A stretch of 64,000 nucleotides of DNA from Allodiplogaster sudhausi (lineage: Eukaryota > Nematoda > Chromadorea > Rhabditida > Diplogasteridae): assembly GCA_945643635.1 (NCBI GenBank), contig CALZFC010000310.1, positions 186,001 to 250,000 on the forward strand. Direction: 5' to 3'. Below, one piece after another: positions 41,268-54,314 of the stretch. The stretch's first letter is position 1; the number at the start of each line of letters is the position of its first letter. A program made the translations under genes and the position numbers. The notes under the pieces were generated by a model, which saw only the letters and a program-made list of their open reading frames with translations, was not told the DNA's origin and did no database searches.

Positions 41268-41477
41268 ACGTAATCTGTTATCTGCAGCTGTGTCAAAAAT
41301 ATACTATTTCTGTAGATATGATTATAAAATTTGATCCTTGAATCGGCATGGCCAAAACGTCTTCGCTCCTGCCGCCACAAGGGCTCGACATCGGTTTCTT
41401 GCTATGTCAAAAAATATTATTTCGGCAGATTTGAAAATAAAACTTGATCCTTGACTCGACAAATATAAAATGAATTC

Positions 41478-41549
41478 GCTCCTGGGTGGGTTCGAACCAC
41501 CGACCTTTCGGTTAACAGCCGAACGCGCTGCCGATTGCGCCACAAGAGC
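41478..41549 (-). tRNA. tRNA-Asn(GTT)
   Basis: Canonical; alpha flank. Confidence 0.96.
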
Positions 41550-41878
41550 ACGGAATCGATCTGCAGCTATATCAAAAATATACTATTTCTGTAGATATGA
41601 TTATAAAATTTGATCCTTGAATCGGCATGGCCAAAACGTCTTCGCTCCTGCCGCCACAAGGGCTCGACATCGGTTTCTTTGCTATGTCAAAAATATATTA
41701 TTTCGGCAGATTTGAAAATAAAACTTGTTCCATGACTCTACATGGACATGACCAAAACGTCTTCGCTCCTGCCGCCTCAAGGGCTCGACATCGGTTCTTT
41801 GCTATGTCAAAAATATATTATTTCGGCAGATTTGAAAATAAAACTTGATCCTTGACTCGACAAATATAAAATGAATTC

Positions 41879-41950
41879 GCTCCTGGGTGGGTTCGAACCA
41901 CCGACCTTTCGGTTAACAGCCGAACGCGCTGCCGATTGCGCCACAAGAGC
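41879..41950 (-). tRNA. tRNA-Asn(GTT)
   Basis: Canonical; beta flank. Confidence 0.96.
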
Positions 41951-42161
41951 ACGTAATCTGTTATCTGCAGCTGTGTCAAAAATATACTATTTCTGTAGAT
42001 ATGATTATAAAATTTGATCCTTGAATCGGCATGGCCAAAACGTCTTCGCTCCTGCCGCCACAAGGGCTCGACATCGGTTCTTTGCTATGTCAAAAATATA
42101 TTATTTCGGCAGATTTGAAAATAAAACTTGATCCTTGACTCGACAAATATAAAATGAATTC

Positions 42162-42233
42162 GCTCCTGGGTGGGTTCGAACCACCGACCTTTCGGTTAAC
42201 AGCCGAACGCGCTGCCGATTGCGCCACAAGAGC
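42162..42233 (-). tRNA. tRNA-Asn(GTT)
   Basis: Canonical; beta flank. Confidence 0.96.
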
Positions 42234-42443
42234 ACGTAATCTGTTGTCTGCAGCTGTGTCAAAAATATACTATTTCTGTAGATATGATTATAAAATTTGA
42301 TCCTTGAATCGGCATGGCCAAAACGTCTTCGCTCCTGCCGCCACAAGGGCTCGACATCGGTTTCTTGCTATGTCAAAAAATATTATTTCGGCAGATTTGA
42401 AAATAAAACTTGATCCTTGACTCGACAAATATAAAATGAATTC

Positions 42444-42515
42444 GCTCCTGGGTGGGTTCGAACCACCGACCTTTCGGTTAACAGCCGAACGCGCTGCCGA
42501 TTGCGCCACAAGAGC
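42444..42515 (-). tRNA. tRNA-Asn(GTT)
   Basis: Canonical; alpha flank. Confidence 0.96.
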
Positions 42516-42844
42516 ACGGAATCGATCTGCAGCTATATCAAAAATATACTATTTCTGTAGATATGATTATAAAATTTGATCCTTGAATCGGCATGGCCAA
42601 AACGTCTTCGCTCCTGCCGCCACAAGGGCTCGACATCGGTTTCTTTGCTATGTCAAAAATATATTATTTCGGCAGATTTGAAAATAAAACTTGTTCCATG
42701 ACTCTACATCGACATGACCAAAACGTCTTCGCTCCTGCCGCCTCAAGGGCTCGACATCGGTTCTTTGCTATGTCAAAAATATATTATTTCGACAGATTTG
42801 AAAATAAAACTTGATCCTTGACTCGACAAATATAAAATGAATTC

Positions 42845-42916
42845 GCTCCTGGGTGGGTTCGAACCACCGACCTTTCGGTTAACAGCCGAACGCGCTGCCG
42901 ATTGCGCCACAAGAGC
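42845..42916 (-). tRNA. tRNA-Asn(GTT)
   Basis: Canonical; beta flank. Confidence 0.96.
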
Positions 42917-43248
42917 ACGTAATCTGTTGTCTGCAGCTGTGTCAAAAATATACTATTTCTGTAGATATGATTATAAAATTTGATCCTTGAATCGGCATGG
43001 CCAAAACGTCTTCGCTCCTGCCGCCACAAGGGCTCGACATCGGTTTCTTTGCTATGTCAAAAATATATTATTTCGGCAGATTTGAAAATAAAACTTGTTC
43101 CATGACTCTACATGGACATGACCAAAACGTCTTCGCTCCTGCCGCCTCAAGGGCTCGACATCGGTTCTTTGCTATGTCAAAAATATATTATTTCGGCAGA
43201 TTTGAAAATAAAACTTGATCCTTGACTCGACAAATATAAAATGAATTC

Positions 43249-43320
43249 GCTCCTGGGTGGGTTCGAACCACCGACCTTTCGGTTAACAGCCGAACGCGCT
43301 GCCGATTGCGCCACAAGAGC
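43249..43320 (-). tRNA. tRNA-Asn(GTT)
   Basis: Canonical; beta flank. Confidence 0.96.
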
Positions 43321-43530
43321 ACGTAATCTGTTATCTGCAGCTGTGTCAAAAATATACTATTTCTGTAGATATGATTATAAAATTTGATCCTTGAATCGGC
43401 ATGGCCAAAACGTCTTCGCTCCTGCCGCCACAAGGGCTCGACATCGGTTTCTTGCTATGTCAAAAAATATTATTTCGGCAGATTTGAAAATAAAACTTGA
43501 TCCTTGACTCGACAAATATAAAATGAATTC

Positions 43531-43602
43531 GCTCCTGGGTGGGTTCGAACCACCGACCTTTCGGTTAACAGCCGAACGCGCTGCCGATTGCGCCACAAGA
43601 GC
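43531..43602 (-). tRNA. tRNA-Asn(GTT)
   Basis: Canonical; alpha flank. Confidence 0.96.
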
Positions 43603-43931
43603 ACGGAATCGATCTGCAGCTATATCAAAAATATACTATTTCTGTAGATATGATTATAAAATTTGATCCTTGAATCGGCATGGCCAAAACGTCTTCGCTC
43701 CTGCCGCCACAAGGGCTCGACATCGGTTTCTTTGCTATGTCAAAAATATATTATTTCGGCAGATTTGAAAATAAAACTTGTTCCATGACTCTACATCGAC
43801 ATGACCAAAACGTCTTCGCTCCTGCCGCCTCAAGGGCTCGACATCGGTTCTTTGCTATGTCAAAAATATATTATTTCGACAGATTTGAAAATAAAACTTG
43901 ATCCTTGACTCGACAAATATAAAATGAATTC

Positions 43932-44003
43932 GCTCCTGGGTGGGTTCGAACCACCGACCTTTCGGTTAACAGCCGAACGCGCTGCCGATTGCGCCACAAG
44001 AGC
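43932..44003 (-). tRNA. tRNA-Asn(GTT)
   Basis: Canonical; beta flank. Confidence 0.96.
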
Positions 44004-44212
44004 ACGTAATCTGTTGTCTGCAGCTGTGTCAAAAATATACTATTTCTGTAGATATGATTATAAATTTGATCCTTGAATCGGCATGGCCAAAACGTCTTCG
44101 CTCCTGCCGCCACAAGGGCTCGACATCGGTTTCTTGCTATGTCAAAAAATATTATTTCGGCAGATTTGAAAATAAAACTTGATCCTTGACTCGACAAATA
44201 TAAAATGAATTC

Positions 44213-44284
44213 GCTCCTGGGTGGGTTCGAACCACCGACCTTTCGGTTAACAGCCGAACGCGCTGCCGATTGCGCCACAAGAGC
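44213..44284 (-). tRNA. tRNA-Asn(GTT)
   Basis: Canonical; beta flank. Confidence 0.96.
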
Positions 44285-44493
44285 ACGTAATCTGTTGTCT
44301 GCAGCTGTGTCAAAAATATACTATTTCTGTAGATATGATTATAAATTTGATCCTTGAATCGGCATGGCCAAAACGTCTTCGCTCCTGCCGCCACAAGGGC
44401 TCGACATCGGTTTCTTGCTATGTCAAAAAATATTATTTCGGCAGATTTGAAAATAAAACTTGATCCTTGACTCGACAAATATAAAATGAATTC

Positions 44494-44565
44494 GCTCCTG
44501 GGTGGGTTCGAACCACCGACCTTTCGGTTAACAGCCGAACGCGCTGCCGATTGCGCCACAAGAGC
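44494..44565 (-). tRNA. tRNA-Asn(GTT)
   Basis: Canonical; beta flank. Confidence 0.96.
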
Positions 44566-44897
44566 ACGTAATCTGTTGTCTGCAGCTGTGTCAAAAATAT
44601 ACTATTTCTGTAGATATGATTATAAAATTTGATCCTTGAATCGGCATGGCCAAAACGTCTTCGCTCCTGCCGCCACAAGGGCTCGACATCGGTTTCTTTG
44701 CTATGTCAAAAATATATTATTTCGGCAGATTTGAAAATAAAACTTGTTCCATGACTCTACATCGACATGACCAAAACGTCTTCGCTCCTGCCGCCTCAAG
44801 GGCTCGACATCGGTTCTTTGCTATGTCAAAAATATATTATTTCGACAGATTTGAAAATAAAACTTGATCCTTGACTCGACAAATATAAAATGAATTC

Positions 44898-44969
44898 GCT
44901 CCTGGGTGGGTTCGAACCACCGACCTTTCGGTTAACAGCCGAACGCGCTGCCGATTGCGCCACAAGAGC
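44898..44969 (-). tRNA. tRNA-Asn(GTT)
   Basis: Canonical; beta flank. Confidence 0.96.
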
Positions 44970-45301
44970 ACGTAATCTGTTGTCTGCAGCTGTGTCAAAA
45001 ATATACTATTTCTGTAGATATGATTATAAAATTTGATCCTTGAATCGGCATGGCCAAAACGTCTTCGCTCCTGCCGCCACAAGGGCTCGACATCGGTTTC
45101 TTTGCTATGTCAAAAATATATTATTTCGGCAGATTTGAAAATAAAACTTGTTCCATGACTCTACATGGACATGACCAAAACGTCTTCGCTCCTGCCGCCT
45201 CAAGGGCTCGACATCGGTTCTTTGCTATGTCAAAAATATATTATTTCGGCAGATTTGAAAATAAAACTTGATCCTTGACTCGACAAATATAAAATGAATT
45301 C

Positions 45302-45373
45302 GCTCCTGGGTGGGTTCGAACCACCGACCTTTCGGTTAACAGCCGAACGCGCTGCCGATTGCGCCACAAGAGC
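45302..45373 (-). tRNA. tRNA-Asn(GTT)
   Basis: Canonical; beta flank. Confidence 0.96.
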
Positions 45374-45583
45374 ACGTAATCTGTTGTCTGCAGCTGTGTC
45401 AAAAATATACTATTTCTGTAGATATGATTATAAAATTTGATCCTTGAATCGGCATGGCCAAAACGTCTTCGCTCCTGCCGCCACAAGGGCTCGACATCGG
45501 TTTCTTGCTATGTCAAAAAATATTATTTCGGCAGATTTGAAAATAAAACTTGATCCTTGACTCGACAAATATAAAATGAATTC

Positions 45584-45655
45584 GCTCCTGGGTGGGTTCG
45601 AACCACCGACCTTTCGGTTAACAGCCGAACGCGCTGCCGATTGCGCCACAAGAGC
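45584..45655 (-). tRNA. tRNA-Asn(GTT)
   Basis: Canonical; alpha flank. Confidence 0.96.
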
Positions 45656-45984
45656 ACGGAATCGATCTGCAGCTATATCAAAAATATACTATTTCTGTAG
45701 ATATGATTATAAAATTTGATCCTTGAATCGGCATGGCCAAAACGTCTTCGCTCCTGCCGCCACAAGGGCTCGACATCGGTTTCTTTGCTATGTCAAAAAT
45801 ATATTATTTCGGCAGATTTGAAAATAAAACTTGTTCCATGACTCTACATCGACATGACCAAAACGTCTTCGCTCCTGCCGCCTCAAGGGCTCGACATCGG
45901 TTCTTTGCTATGTCAAAAATATATTATTTCGACAGATTTGAAAATAAAACTTGATCCTTGACTCGACAAATATAAAATGAATTC

Positions 45985-46056
45985 GCTCCTGGGTGGGTTC
46001 GAACCACCGACCTTTCGGTTAACAGCCGAACGCGCTGCCGATTGCGCCACAAGAGC
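45985..46056 (-). tRNA. tRNA-Asn(GTT)
   Basis: Canonical; beta flank. Confidence 0.96.
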
Positions 46057-46265
46057 ACGTAATCTGTTGTCTGCAGCTGTGTCAAAAATATACTATTTCT
46101 GTAGATATGATTATAAATTTGATCCTTGAATCGGCATGGCCAAAACGTCTTCGCTCCTGCCGCCACAAGGGCTCGACATCGGTTTCTTGCTATGTCAAAA
46201 AATATTATTTCGGCAGATTTGAAAATAAAACTTGATCCTTGACTCGACAAATATAAAATGAATTC

Positions 46266-46337
46266 GCTCCTGGGTGGGTTCGAACCACCGACCTTTCGGT
46301 TAACAGCCGAACGCGCTGCCGATTGCGCCACAAGAGC
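46266..46337 (-). tRNA. tRNA-Asn(GTT)
   Basis: Canonical; beta flank. Confidence 0.96.
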
Positions 46338-46546
46338 ACGTAATCTGTTGTCTGCAGCTGTGTCAAAAATATACTATTTCTGTAGATATGATTATAAATT
46401 TGATCCTTGAATCGGCATGGCCAAAACGTCTTCGCTCCTGCCGCCACAAGGGCTCGACATCGGTTTCTTGCTATGTCAAAAAATATTATTTCGGCAGATT
46501 TGAAAATAAAACTTGATCCTTGACTCGACAAATATAAAATGAATTC

Positions 46547-46618
46547 GCTCCTGGGTGGGTTCGAACCACCGACCTTTCGGTTAACAGCCGAACGCGCTGC
46601 CGATTGCGCCACAAGAGC
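46547..46618 (-). tRNA. tRNA-Asn(GTT)
   Basis: Canonical; beta flank. Confidence 0.96.
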
Positions 46619-46950
46619 ACGTAATCTGTTGTCTGCAGCTGTGTCAAAAATATACTATTTCTGTAGATATGATTATAAAATTTGATCCTTGAATCGGCAT
46701 GGCCAAAACGTCTTCGCTCCTGCCGCCACAAGGGCTCGACATCGGTTTCCTTGCTATGTCAAAAATATATTATTTCGGCAGATTTGAAAATAAAACTTGT
46801 TCCATGACTCTACATCGACATGACCAAAACGTCTTCGCTCCTGCCGCCTCAAGGGCTCGACATCGGTTCTTTGCTATGTCAAAAATATATTATTTCGGCA
46901 GATTTGAAAATAAAACTTGATCCTTGACTCGACAAATATAAAATGAATTC

Positions 46951-47022
46951 GCTCCTGGGTGGGTTCGAACCACCGACCTTTCGGTTAACAGCCGAACGCG
47001 CTGCCGATTGCGCCACAAGAGC
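46951..47022 (-). tRNA. tRNA-Asn(GTT)
   Basis: Canonical; beta flank. Confidence 0.96.
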
Positions 47023-47354
47023 ACGTAATCTGTTGTCTGCAGCTGTGTCAAAAATATACTATTTCTGTAGATATGATTATAAAATTTGATCCTTGAATCG
47101 GCATGGCCAAAACGTCTTCGCTCCTGCCGCCACAAGGGCTCGACATCGGTTTCTTTGCTATGTCAAAAATATATTATTTCGGCAGATTTGAAAATAAAAC
47201 TTGTTCCATGACTCTACATCGACATGACCAAAACGTCTTCGCTCCTGCCGCCTCAAGGGCTCGACATCGGTTCTTTGCTATGTCAAAAATATATTATTTC
47301 GGCAGATTTGAAAATAAAACTTGATCCTTGACTCGACAAATATAAAATGAATTC

Positions 47355-47426
47355 GCTCCTGGGTGGGTTCGAACCACCGACCTTTCGGTTAACAGCCGAA
47401 CGCGCTGCCGATTGCGCCACAAGAGC
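47355..47426 (-). tRNA. tRNA-Asn(GTT)
   Basis: Canonical; beta flank. Confidence 0.96.
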
Positions 47427-47636
47427 ACGTAATCTGTTGTCTGCAGCTGTGTCAAAAATATACTATTTCTGTAGATATGATTATAAAATTTGATCCTTGA
47501 ATCGGCATGGCCAAAACGTCTTCGCTCCTGCCGCCACAAGGGCTCGACATCGGTTTCTTGCTATGTCAAAAAATATTATTTCGGCAGATTTGAAAATAAA
47601 ACTTGATCCTTGACTCGACAAATATAAAATGAATTC

Positions 47637-47708
47637 GCTCCTGGGTGGGTTCGAACCACCGACCTTTCGGTTAACAGCCGAACGCGCTGCCGATTGCGCC
47701 ACAAGAGC
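47637..47708 (-). tRNA. tRNA-Asn(GTT)
   Basis: Canonical; beta flank. Confidence 0.96.
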
Positions 47709-48040
47709 ACGTAATCTGTTGTCTGCAGCTGTGTCAAAAATATACTATTTCTGTAGATATGATTATAAAATTTGATCCTTGAATCGGCATGGCCAAAACG
47801 TCTTCGCTCCTGCCGCCACAAGGGCTCGACATCGGTTTCTTTGCTATGTCAAAAATATATTATTTCGGCAGATTTGAAAATAAAACTTGTTCCATGACTC
47901 TACATGGACATGACCAAAACGTCTTCGCTCCTGCCGCCTCAAGGGCTCGACATCGGTTCTTTGCTATGTCAAAAATATATTATTTCGGCAGATTTGAAAA
48001 TAAAACTTGATCCTTGACTCGACAAATATAAAATGAATTC

Positions 48041-48112
48041 GCTCCTGGGTGGGTTCGAACCACCGACCTTTCGGTTAACAGCCGAACGCGCTGCCGATTG
48101 CGCCACAAGAGC
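48041..48112 (-). tRNA. tRNA-Asn(GTT)
   Basis: Canonical; alpha flank. Confidence 0.96.
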
Positions 48113-48441
48113 ACGGAATCGATCTGCAGCTATATCAAAAATATACTATTTCTGTAGATATGATTATAAAATTTGATCCTTGAATCGGCATGGCCAAAAC
48201 GTCTTCGCTCCTGCCGCCACAAGGGCTCGACATCGGTTTCTTTGCTATGTCAAAAATATATTATTTCGGCAGATTTGAAAATAAAACTTGTTCCATGACT
48301 CTACATCGACATGACCAAAACGTCTTCGCTCCTGCCGCCTCAAGGGCTCGACATCGGTTCTTTGCTATGTCAAAAATATATTATTTCGGCAGATTTGAAA
48401 ATAAAACTTGATCCTTGACTCGACAAATATAAAATGAATTC

Positions 48442-48513
48442 GCTCCTGGGTGGGTTCGAACCACCGACCTTTCGGTTAACAGCCGAACGCGCTGCCGATT
48501 GCGCCACAAGAGC
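48442..48513 (-). tRNA. tRNA-Asn(GTT)
   Basis: Canonical; beta flank. Confidence 0.96.
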
Positions 48514-48722
48514 ACGTAATCTGTTGTCTGCAGCTGTGTCAAAAATATACTATTTCTGTAGATATGATTATAAATTTGATCCTTGAATCGGCATGGCCAA
48601 AACGTCTTCGCTCCTGCCGCCACAAGGGCTCGACATCGGTTTCTTGCTATGTCAAAAAATATTATTTCGGCAGATTTGAAAATAAAACTTGATCCTTGAC
48701 TCGACAAATATAAAATGAATTC

Positions 48723-48794
48723 GCTCCTGGGTGGGTTCGAACCACCGACCTTTCGGTTAACAGCCGAACGCGCTGCCGATTGCGCCACAAGAGC
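48723..48794 (-). tRNA. tRNA-Asn(GTT)
   Basis: Canonical; beta flank. Confidence 0.96.
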
Positions 48795-49126
48795 ACGTAA
48801 TCTGTTGTCTGCAGCTGTGTCAAAAATATACTATTTCTGTAGATATGATTATAAAATTTGATCCTTGAATCGGCATGGCCAAAACGTCTTCGCTCCTGCC
48901 GCCACAAGGGCTCGACATCGGTTTCTTTGCTATGTCAAAAATATATTATTTCGGCAGATTTGAAAATAAAACTTGTTCCATGACTCTACATGGACATGAC
49001 CAAAACGTCTTCGCTCCTGCCGCCTCAAGGGCTCGACATCGGTTCTTTGCTATGTCAAAAATATATTATTTCGGCAGATTTGAAAATAAAACTTGATCCT
49101 TGACTCGACAAATATAAAATGAATTC

Positions 49127-49198
49127 GCTCCTGGGTGGGTTCGAACCACCGACCTTTCGGTTAACAGCCGAACGCGCTGCCGATTGCGCCACAAGAGC
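49127..49198 (-). tRNA. tRNA-Asn(GTT)
   Basis: Canonical; beta flank. Confidence 0.96.
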
Positions 49199-49408
49199 AC
49201 GTAATCTGTTATCTGCAGCTGTGTCAAAAATATACTATTTCTGTAGATATGATTATAAAATTTGATCCTTGAATCGGCATGGCCAAAACGTCTTCGCTCC
49301 TGCCGCCACAAGGGCTCGACATCGGTTTCTTGCTATGTCAAAAAATATTATTTCGGCAGATTTGAAAATAAAACTTGATCCTTGACTCGACAAATATAAA
49401 ATGAATTC

Positions 49409-49480
49409 GCTCCTGGGTGGGTTCGAACCACCGACCTTTCGGTTAACAGCCGAACGCGCTGCCGATTGCGCCACAAGAGC
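49409..49480 (-). tRNA. tRNA-Asn(GTT)
   Basis: Canonical; alpha flank. Confidence 0.96.
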
Positions 49481-49809
49481 ACGGAATCGATCTGCAGCTA
49501 TATCAAAAATATACTATTTCTGTAGATATGATTATAAAATTTGATCCTTGAATCGGCATGGCCAAAACGTCTTCGCTCCTGCCGCCACAAGGGCTCGACA
49601 TCGGTTTCTTTGCTATGTCAAAAATATATTATTTCGGCAGATTTGAAAATAAAACTTGTTCCATGACTCTACATCGACATGACCAAAACGTCTTCGCTCC
49701 TGCCGCCTCAAGGGCTCGACATCGGTTCTTTGCTATGTCAAAAATATATTATTTCGGCAGATTTGAAAATAAAACTTGATCCTTGACTCGACAAATATAA
49801 AATGAATTC

Positions 49810-49881
49810 GCTCCTGGGTGGGTTCGAACCACCGACCTTTCGGTTAACAGCCGAACGCGCTGCCGATTGCGCCACAAGAGC
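49810..49881 (-). tRNA. tRNA-Asn(GTT)
   Basis: Canonical; beta flank. Confidence 0.96.
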
Positions 49882-50090
49882 ACGTAATCTGTTGTCTGCA
49901 GCTGTGTCAAAAATATACTATTTCTGTAGATATGATTATAAATTTGATCCTTGAATCGGCATGGCCAAAACGTCTTCGCTCCTGCCGCCACAAGGGCTCG
50001 ACATCGGTTTCTTGCTATGTCAAAAAATATTATTTCGGCAGATTTGAAAATAAAACTTGATCCTTGACTCGACAAATATAAAATGAATTC

Positions 50091-50162
50091 GCTCCTGGGT
50101 GGGTTCGAACCACCGACCTTTCGGTTAACAGCCGAACGCGCTGCCGATTGCGCCACAAGAGC
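50091..50162 (-). tRNA. tRNA-Asn(GTT)
   Basis: Canonical; beta flank. Confidence 0.96.
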
Positions 50163-50494
50163 ACGTAATCTGTTGTCTGCAGCTGTGTCAAAAATATACT
50201 ATTTCTGTAGATATGATTATAAAATTTGATCCTTGAATCGGCATGGCCAAAACGTCTTCGCTCCTGCCGCCACAAGGGCTCGACATCGGTTTCTTTGCTA
50301 TGTCAAAAATATATTATTTCGGCAGATTTGAAAATAAAACTTGTTCCATGACTCTACATCGACATGACCAAAACGTCTTCGCTCCTGCCGCCTCAAGGGC
50401 TCGACATCGGTTCTTTGCTATGTCAAAAATATATTATTTCGGCAGATTTGAAAATAAAACTTGATCCTTGACTCGACAAATATAAAATGAATTC

Positions 50495-50566
50495 GCTCCT
50501 GGGTGGGTTCGAACCACCGACCTTTCGGTTAACAGCCGAACGCGCTGCCGATTGCGCCACAAGAGC
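50495..50566 (-). tRNA. tRNA-Asn(GTT)
   Basis: Canonical; beta flank. Confidence 0.96.
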
Positions 50567-50775
50567 ACGTAATCTGTTGTCTGCAGCTGTGTCAAAAATA
50601 TACTATTTCTGTAGATATGATTATAAATTTGATCCTTGAATCGGCATGGCCAAAACGTCTTCGCTCCTGCCGCCACAAGGGCTCGACATCGGTTTCTTGC
50701 TATGTCAAAAAATATTATTTCGGCAGATTTGAAAATAAAACTTGATCCTTGACTCGACAAATATAAAATGAATTC

Positions 50776-50847
50776 GCTCCTGGGTGGGTTCGAACCACCG
50801 ACCTTTCGGTTAACAGCCGAACGCGCTGCCGATTGCGCCACAAGAGC
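50776..50847 (-). tRNA. tRNA-Asn(GTT)
   Basis: Canonical; beta flank. Confidence 0.96.
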
Positions 50848-51179
50848 ACGTAATCTGTTGTCTGCAGCTGTGTCAAAAATATACTATTTCTGTAGATATG
50901 ATTATAAAATTTGATCCTTGAATCGGCATGGCCAAAACGTCTTCGCTCCTGCCGCCACAAGGGCTCGACATCGGTTTCTTTGCTATGTCAAAAATATATT
51001 ATTTCGGCAGATTTGAAAATAAAACTTGTTCCATGACTCTACATGGACATGACCAAAACGTCTTCGCTCCTGCCGCCTCAAGGGCTCGACATCGGTTCTT
51101 TGCTATGTCAAAAATATATTATTTCGGCAGATTTGAAAATAAAACTTGATCCTTGACTCGACAAATATAAAATGAATTC

Positions 51180-51251
51180 GCTCCTGGGTGGGTTCGAACC
51201 ACCGACCTTTCGGTTAACAGCCGAACGCGCTGCCGATTGCGCCACAAGAGC
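51180..51251 (-). tRNA. tRNA-Asn(GTT)
   Basis: Canonical; beta flank. Confidence 0.96.
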
Positions 51252-51460
51252 ACGTAATCTGTTGTCTGCAGCTGTGTCAAAAATATACTATTTCTGTAGA
51301 TATGATTATAAATTTGATCCTTGAATCGGCATGGCCAAAACGTCTTCGCTCCTGCCGCCACAAGGGCTCGACATCGGTTTCTTGCTATGTCAAAAAATAT
51401 TATTTCGGCAGATTTGAAAATAAAACTTGATCCTTGACTCGACAAATATAAAATGAATTC

Positions 51461-51532
51461 GCTCCTGGGTGGGTTCGAACCACCGACCTTTCGGTTAACA
51501 GCCGAACGCGCTGCCGATTGCGCCACAAGAGC
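51461..51532 (-). tRNA. tRNA-Asn(GTT)
   Basis: Canonical; beta flank. Confidence 0.96.
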
Positions 51533-51864
51533 ACGTAATCTGTTGTCTGCAGCTGTGTCAAAAATATACTATTTCTGTAGATATGATTATAAAATTTGAT
51601 CCTTGAATCGGCATGGCCAAAACGTCTTCGCTCCTGCCGCCACAAGGGCTCGACATCGGTTTCTTTGCTATGTCAAAAATATATTATTTCGGCAGATTTG
51701 AAAATAAAACTTGTTCCATGACTCTACATGGACATGACCAAAACGTCTTCGCTCCTGCCGCCTCAAGGGCTCGACATCGGTTCTTTGCTATGTCAAAAAT
51801 ATATTATTTCGGCAGATTTGAAAATAAAACTTGATCCTTGACTCGACAAATATAAAATGAATTC

Positions 51865-51936
51865 GCTCCTGGGTGGGTTCGAACCACCGACCTTTCGGTT
51901 AACAGCCGAACGCGCTGCCGATTGCGCCACAAGAGC
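51865..51936 (-). tRNA. tRNA-Asn(GTT)
   Basis: Canonical; beta flank. Confidence 0.96.
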
Positions 51937-52146
51937 ACGTAATCTGTTGTCTGCAGCTGTGTCAAAAATATACTATTTCTGTAGATATGATTATAAAATT
52001 TGATCCTTGAATCGGCATGGCCAAAACGTCTTCGCTCCTGCCGCCACAAGGGCTCGACATCGGTTTCTTGCTATGTCAAAAAATATTATTTCGGCAGATT
52101 TGAAAATAAAACTTGATCCTTGACTCGACAAATATAAAATGAATTC

Positions 52147-52218
52147 GCTCCTGGGTGGGTTCGAACCACCGACCTTTCGGTTAACAGCCGAACGCGCTGC
52201 CGATTGCGCCACAAGAGC
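52147..52218 (-). tRNA. tRNA-Asn(GTT)
   Basis: Canonical; hybrid flank acgtaatcgatctgcag, beta next to the gene and alpha beyond. Confidence 0.96.
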
Positions 52219-52547
52219 ACGTAATCGATCTGCAGCTATGTCAAAAATATACTATTTCTGTAGATATGATTATAAAATTTGATCCTTGAATCGGCATGGC
52301 CAAAACGTCTTCGCTCCTGCCGCCACAAGGGCTCGACATCGGTTTCTTTGCTATGTCAAAAATATATTATTTCGGCAGATTTGAAAATAAAACTTGTTCC
52401 ATGACTCTACATCGACATGACCAAAACGTCTTCGCTCCTGCCGCCTCAAGGGCTCGACATCGGTTCTTTGCTATGTCAAAAATATATTATTTCGGCAGAT
52501 TTGAAAATAAAACTTGATCCTTGACTCGACAAATATAAAATGAATTC

Positions 52548-52619
52548 GCTCCTGGGTGGGTTCGAACCACCGACCTTTCGGTTAACAGCCGAACGCGCTG
52601 CCGATTGCGCCACAAGAGC
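52548..52619 (-). tRNA. tRNA-Asn(GTT)
   Basis: Canonical; alpha flank continuing into beta-like ctatgtc. Confidence 0.96.
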
Positions 52620-52948
52620 ACGGAATCGATCTGCAGCTATGTCAAAAATATACTATTTCTGTAGATATGATTATAAAATTTGATCCTTGAATCGGCATGG
52701 CCAAAACGTCTTCGCTCCTGCCGCCACAAGGGCTCGACATCGGTTTCTTTGCTATGTCAAAAATATATTATTTCGGCAGATTTGAAAATAAAACTTGTTC
52801 CATGACTCTACATCGACATGACCAAAACGTCTTCGCTCCTGCCGCCTCAAGGGCTCGACATCGGTTCTTTGCTATGTCAAAAATATATTATTTCGGCAGA
52901 TTTGAAAATAAAACTTGATCCTTGACTCGACAAATATAAAATGAATTC

Positions 52949-53020
52949 GCTCCTGGGTGGGTTCGAACCACCGACCTTTCGGTTAACAGCCGAACGCGCT
53001 GCCGATTGCGCCACAAGAGC
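52949..53020 (-). tRNA. tRNA-Asn(GTT)
   Basis: Canonical; beta flank. Confidence 0.96.
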
Positions 53021-53230
53021 ACGTAATCTGTTGTCTGCAGCTGTGTCAAAAATATACTATTTCTGTAGATATGATTATAAAATTTGATCCTTGAATCGGC
53101 ATGGCCAAAACGTCTTCGCTCCTGCCGCCACAAGGGCTCGACATCGGTTTCTTGCTATGTCAAAAAATATTATTTCGGCAGATTTGAAAATAAAACTTGA
53201 TCCTTGACTCGACAAATATAAAATGAATTC

Positions 53231-53302
53231 GCTCCTGGGTGGGTTCGAACCACCGACCTTTCGGTTAACAGCCGAACGCGCTGCCGATTGCGCCACAAGA
53301 GC
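53231..53302 (-). tRNA. tRNA-Asn(GTT)
   Basis: Canonical; alpha flank. Confidence 0.96.
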
Positions 53303-53631
53303 ACGGAATCGATCTGCAGCTATATCAAAAATATACTATTTCTGTAGATATGATTATAAAATTTGATCCTTGAATCGGCATGGCCAAAACGTCTTCGCTC
53401 CTGCCGCCACAAGGGCTCGACATCGGTTTCTTTGCTATGTCAAAAATATATTATTTCGGCAGATTTGAAAATAAAACTTGTTCCATGACTCTACATCGAC
53501 ATGACCAAAACGTCTTCGCTCCTGCCGCCTCAAGGGCTCGACATCGGTTCTTTGCTATGTCAAAAATATATTATTTCGACAGATTTGAAAATAAAACTTG
53601 ATCCTTGACTCGACAAATATAAAATGAATTC

Positions 53632-53703
53632 GCTCCTGGGTGGGTTCGAACCACCGACCTTTCGGTTAACAGCCGAACGCGCTGCCGATTGCGCCACAAG
53701 AGC
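53632..53703 (-). tRNA. tRNA-Asn(GTT)
   Basis: Canonical; alpha flank with ctatgtc. Confidence 0.96.
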
Positions 53704-54032
53704 ACGGAATCGATCTGCAGCTATGTCAAAAATATACTATTTCTGTAGATATGATTATAAAATTTGATCCTTGAATCGGCATGGCCAAAACGTCTTCGCT
53801 CCTGCCGCCACAAGGGCTCGACATCGGTTTCTTTGCTATGTCAAAAATATATTATTTCGGCAGATTTGAAAATAAAACTTGTTCCATGACTCTACATCGA
53901 CATGACCAAAACGTCTTCGCTCCTGCCGCCTCAAGGGCTCGACATCGGTTCTTTGCTATGTCAAAAATATATTATTTCGGCAGATTTGAAAATAAAACTT
54001 GATCCTTGACTCGACAAATATAAAATGAATTC

Positions 54033-54104
54033 GCTCCTGGGTGGGTTCGAACCACCGACCTTTCGGTTAACAGCCGAACGCGCTGCCGATTGCGCCACAA
54101 GAGC
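54033..54104 (-). tRNA. tRNA-Asn(GTT)
   Basis: Canonical; beta flank. Confidence 0.96.
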
Positions 54105-54314
54105 ACGTAATCTGTTGTCTGCAGCTGTGTCAAAAATATACTATTTCTGTAGATATGATTATAAAATTTGATCCTTGAATCGGCATGGCCAAAACGTCTT
54201 CGCTCCTGCCGCCACAAGGGCTCGACATCGGTTTCTTGCTATGTCAAAAAATATTATTTCGGCAGATTTGAAAATAAAACTTGATCCTTGACTCGACAAA
54301 TATAAAATGAATTC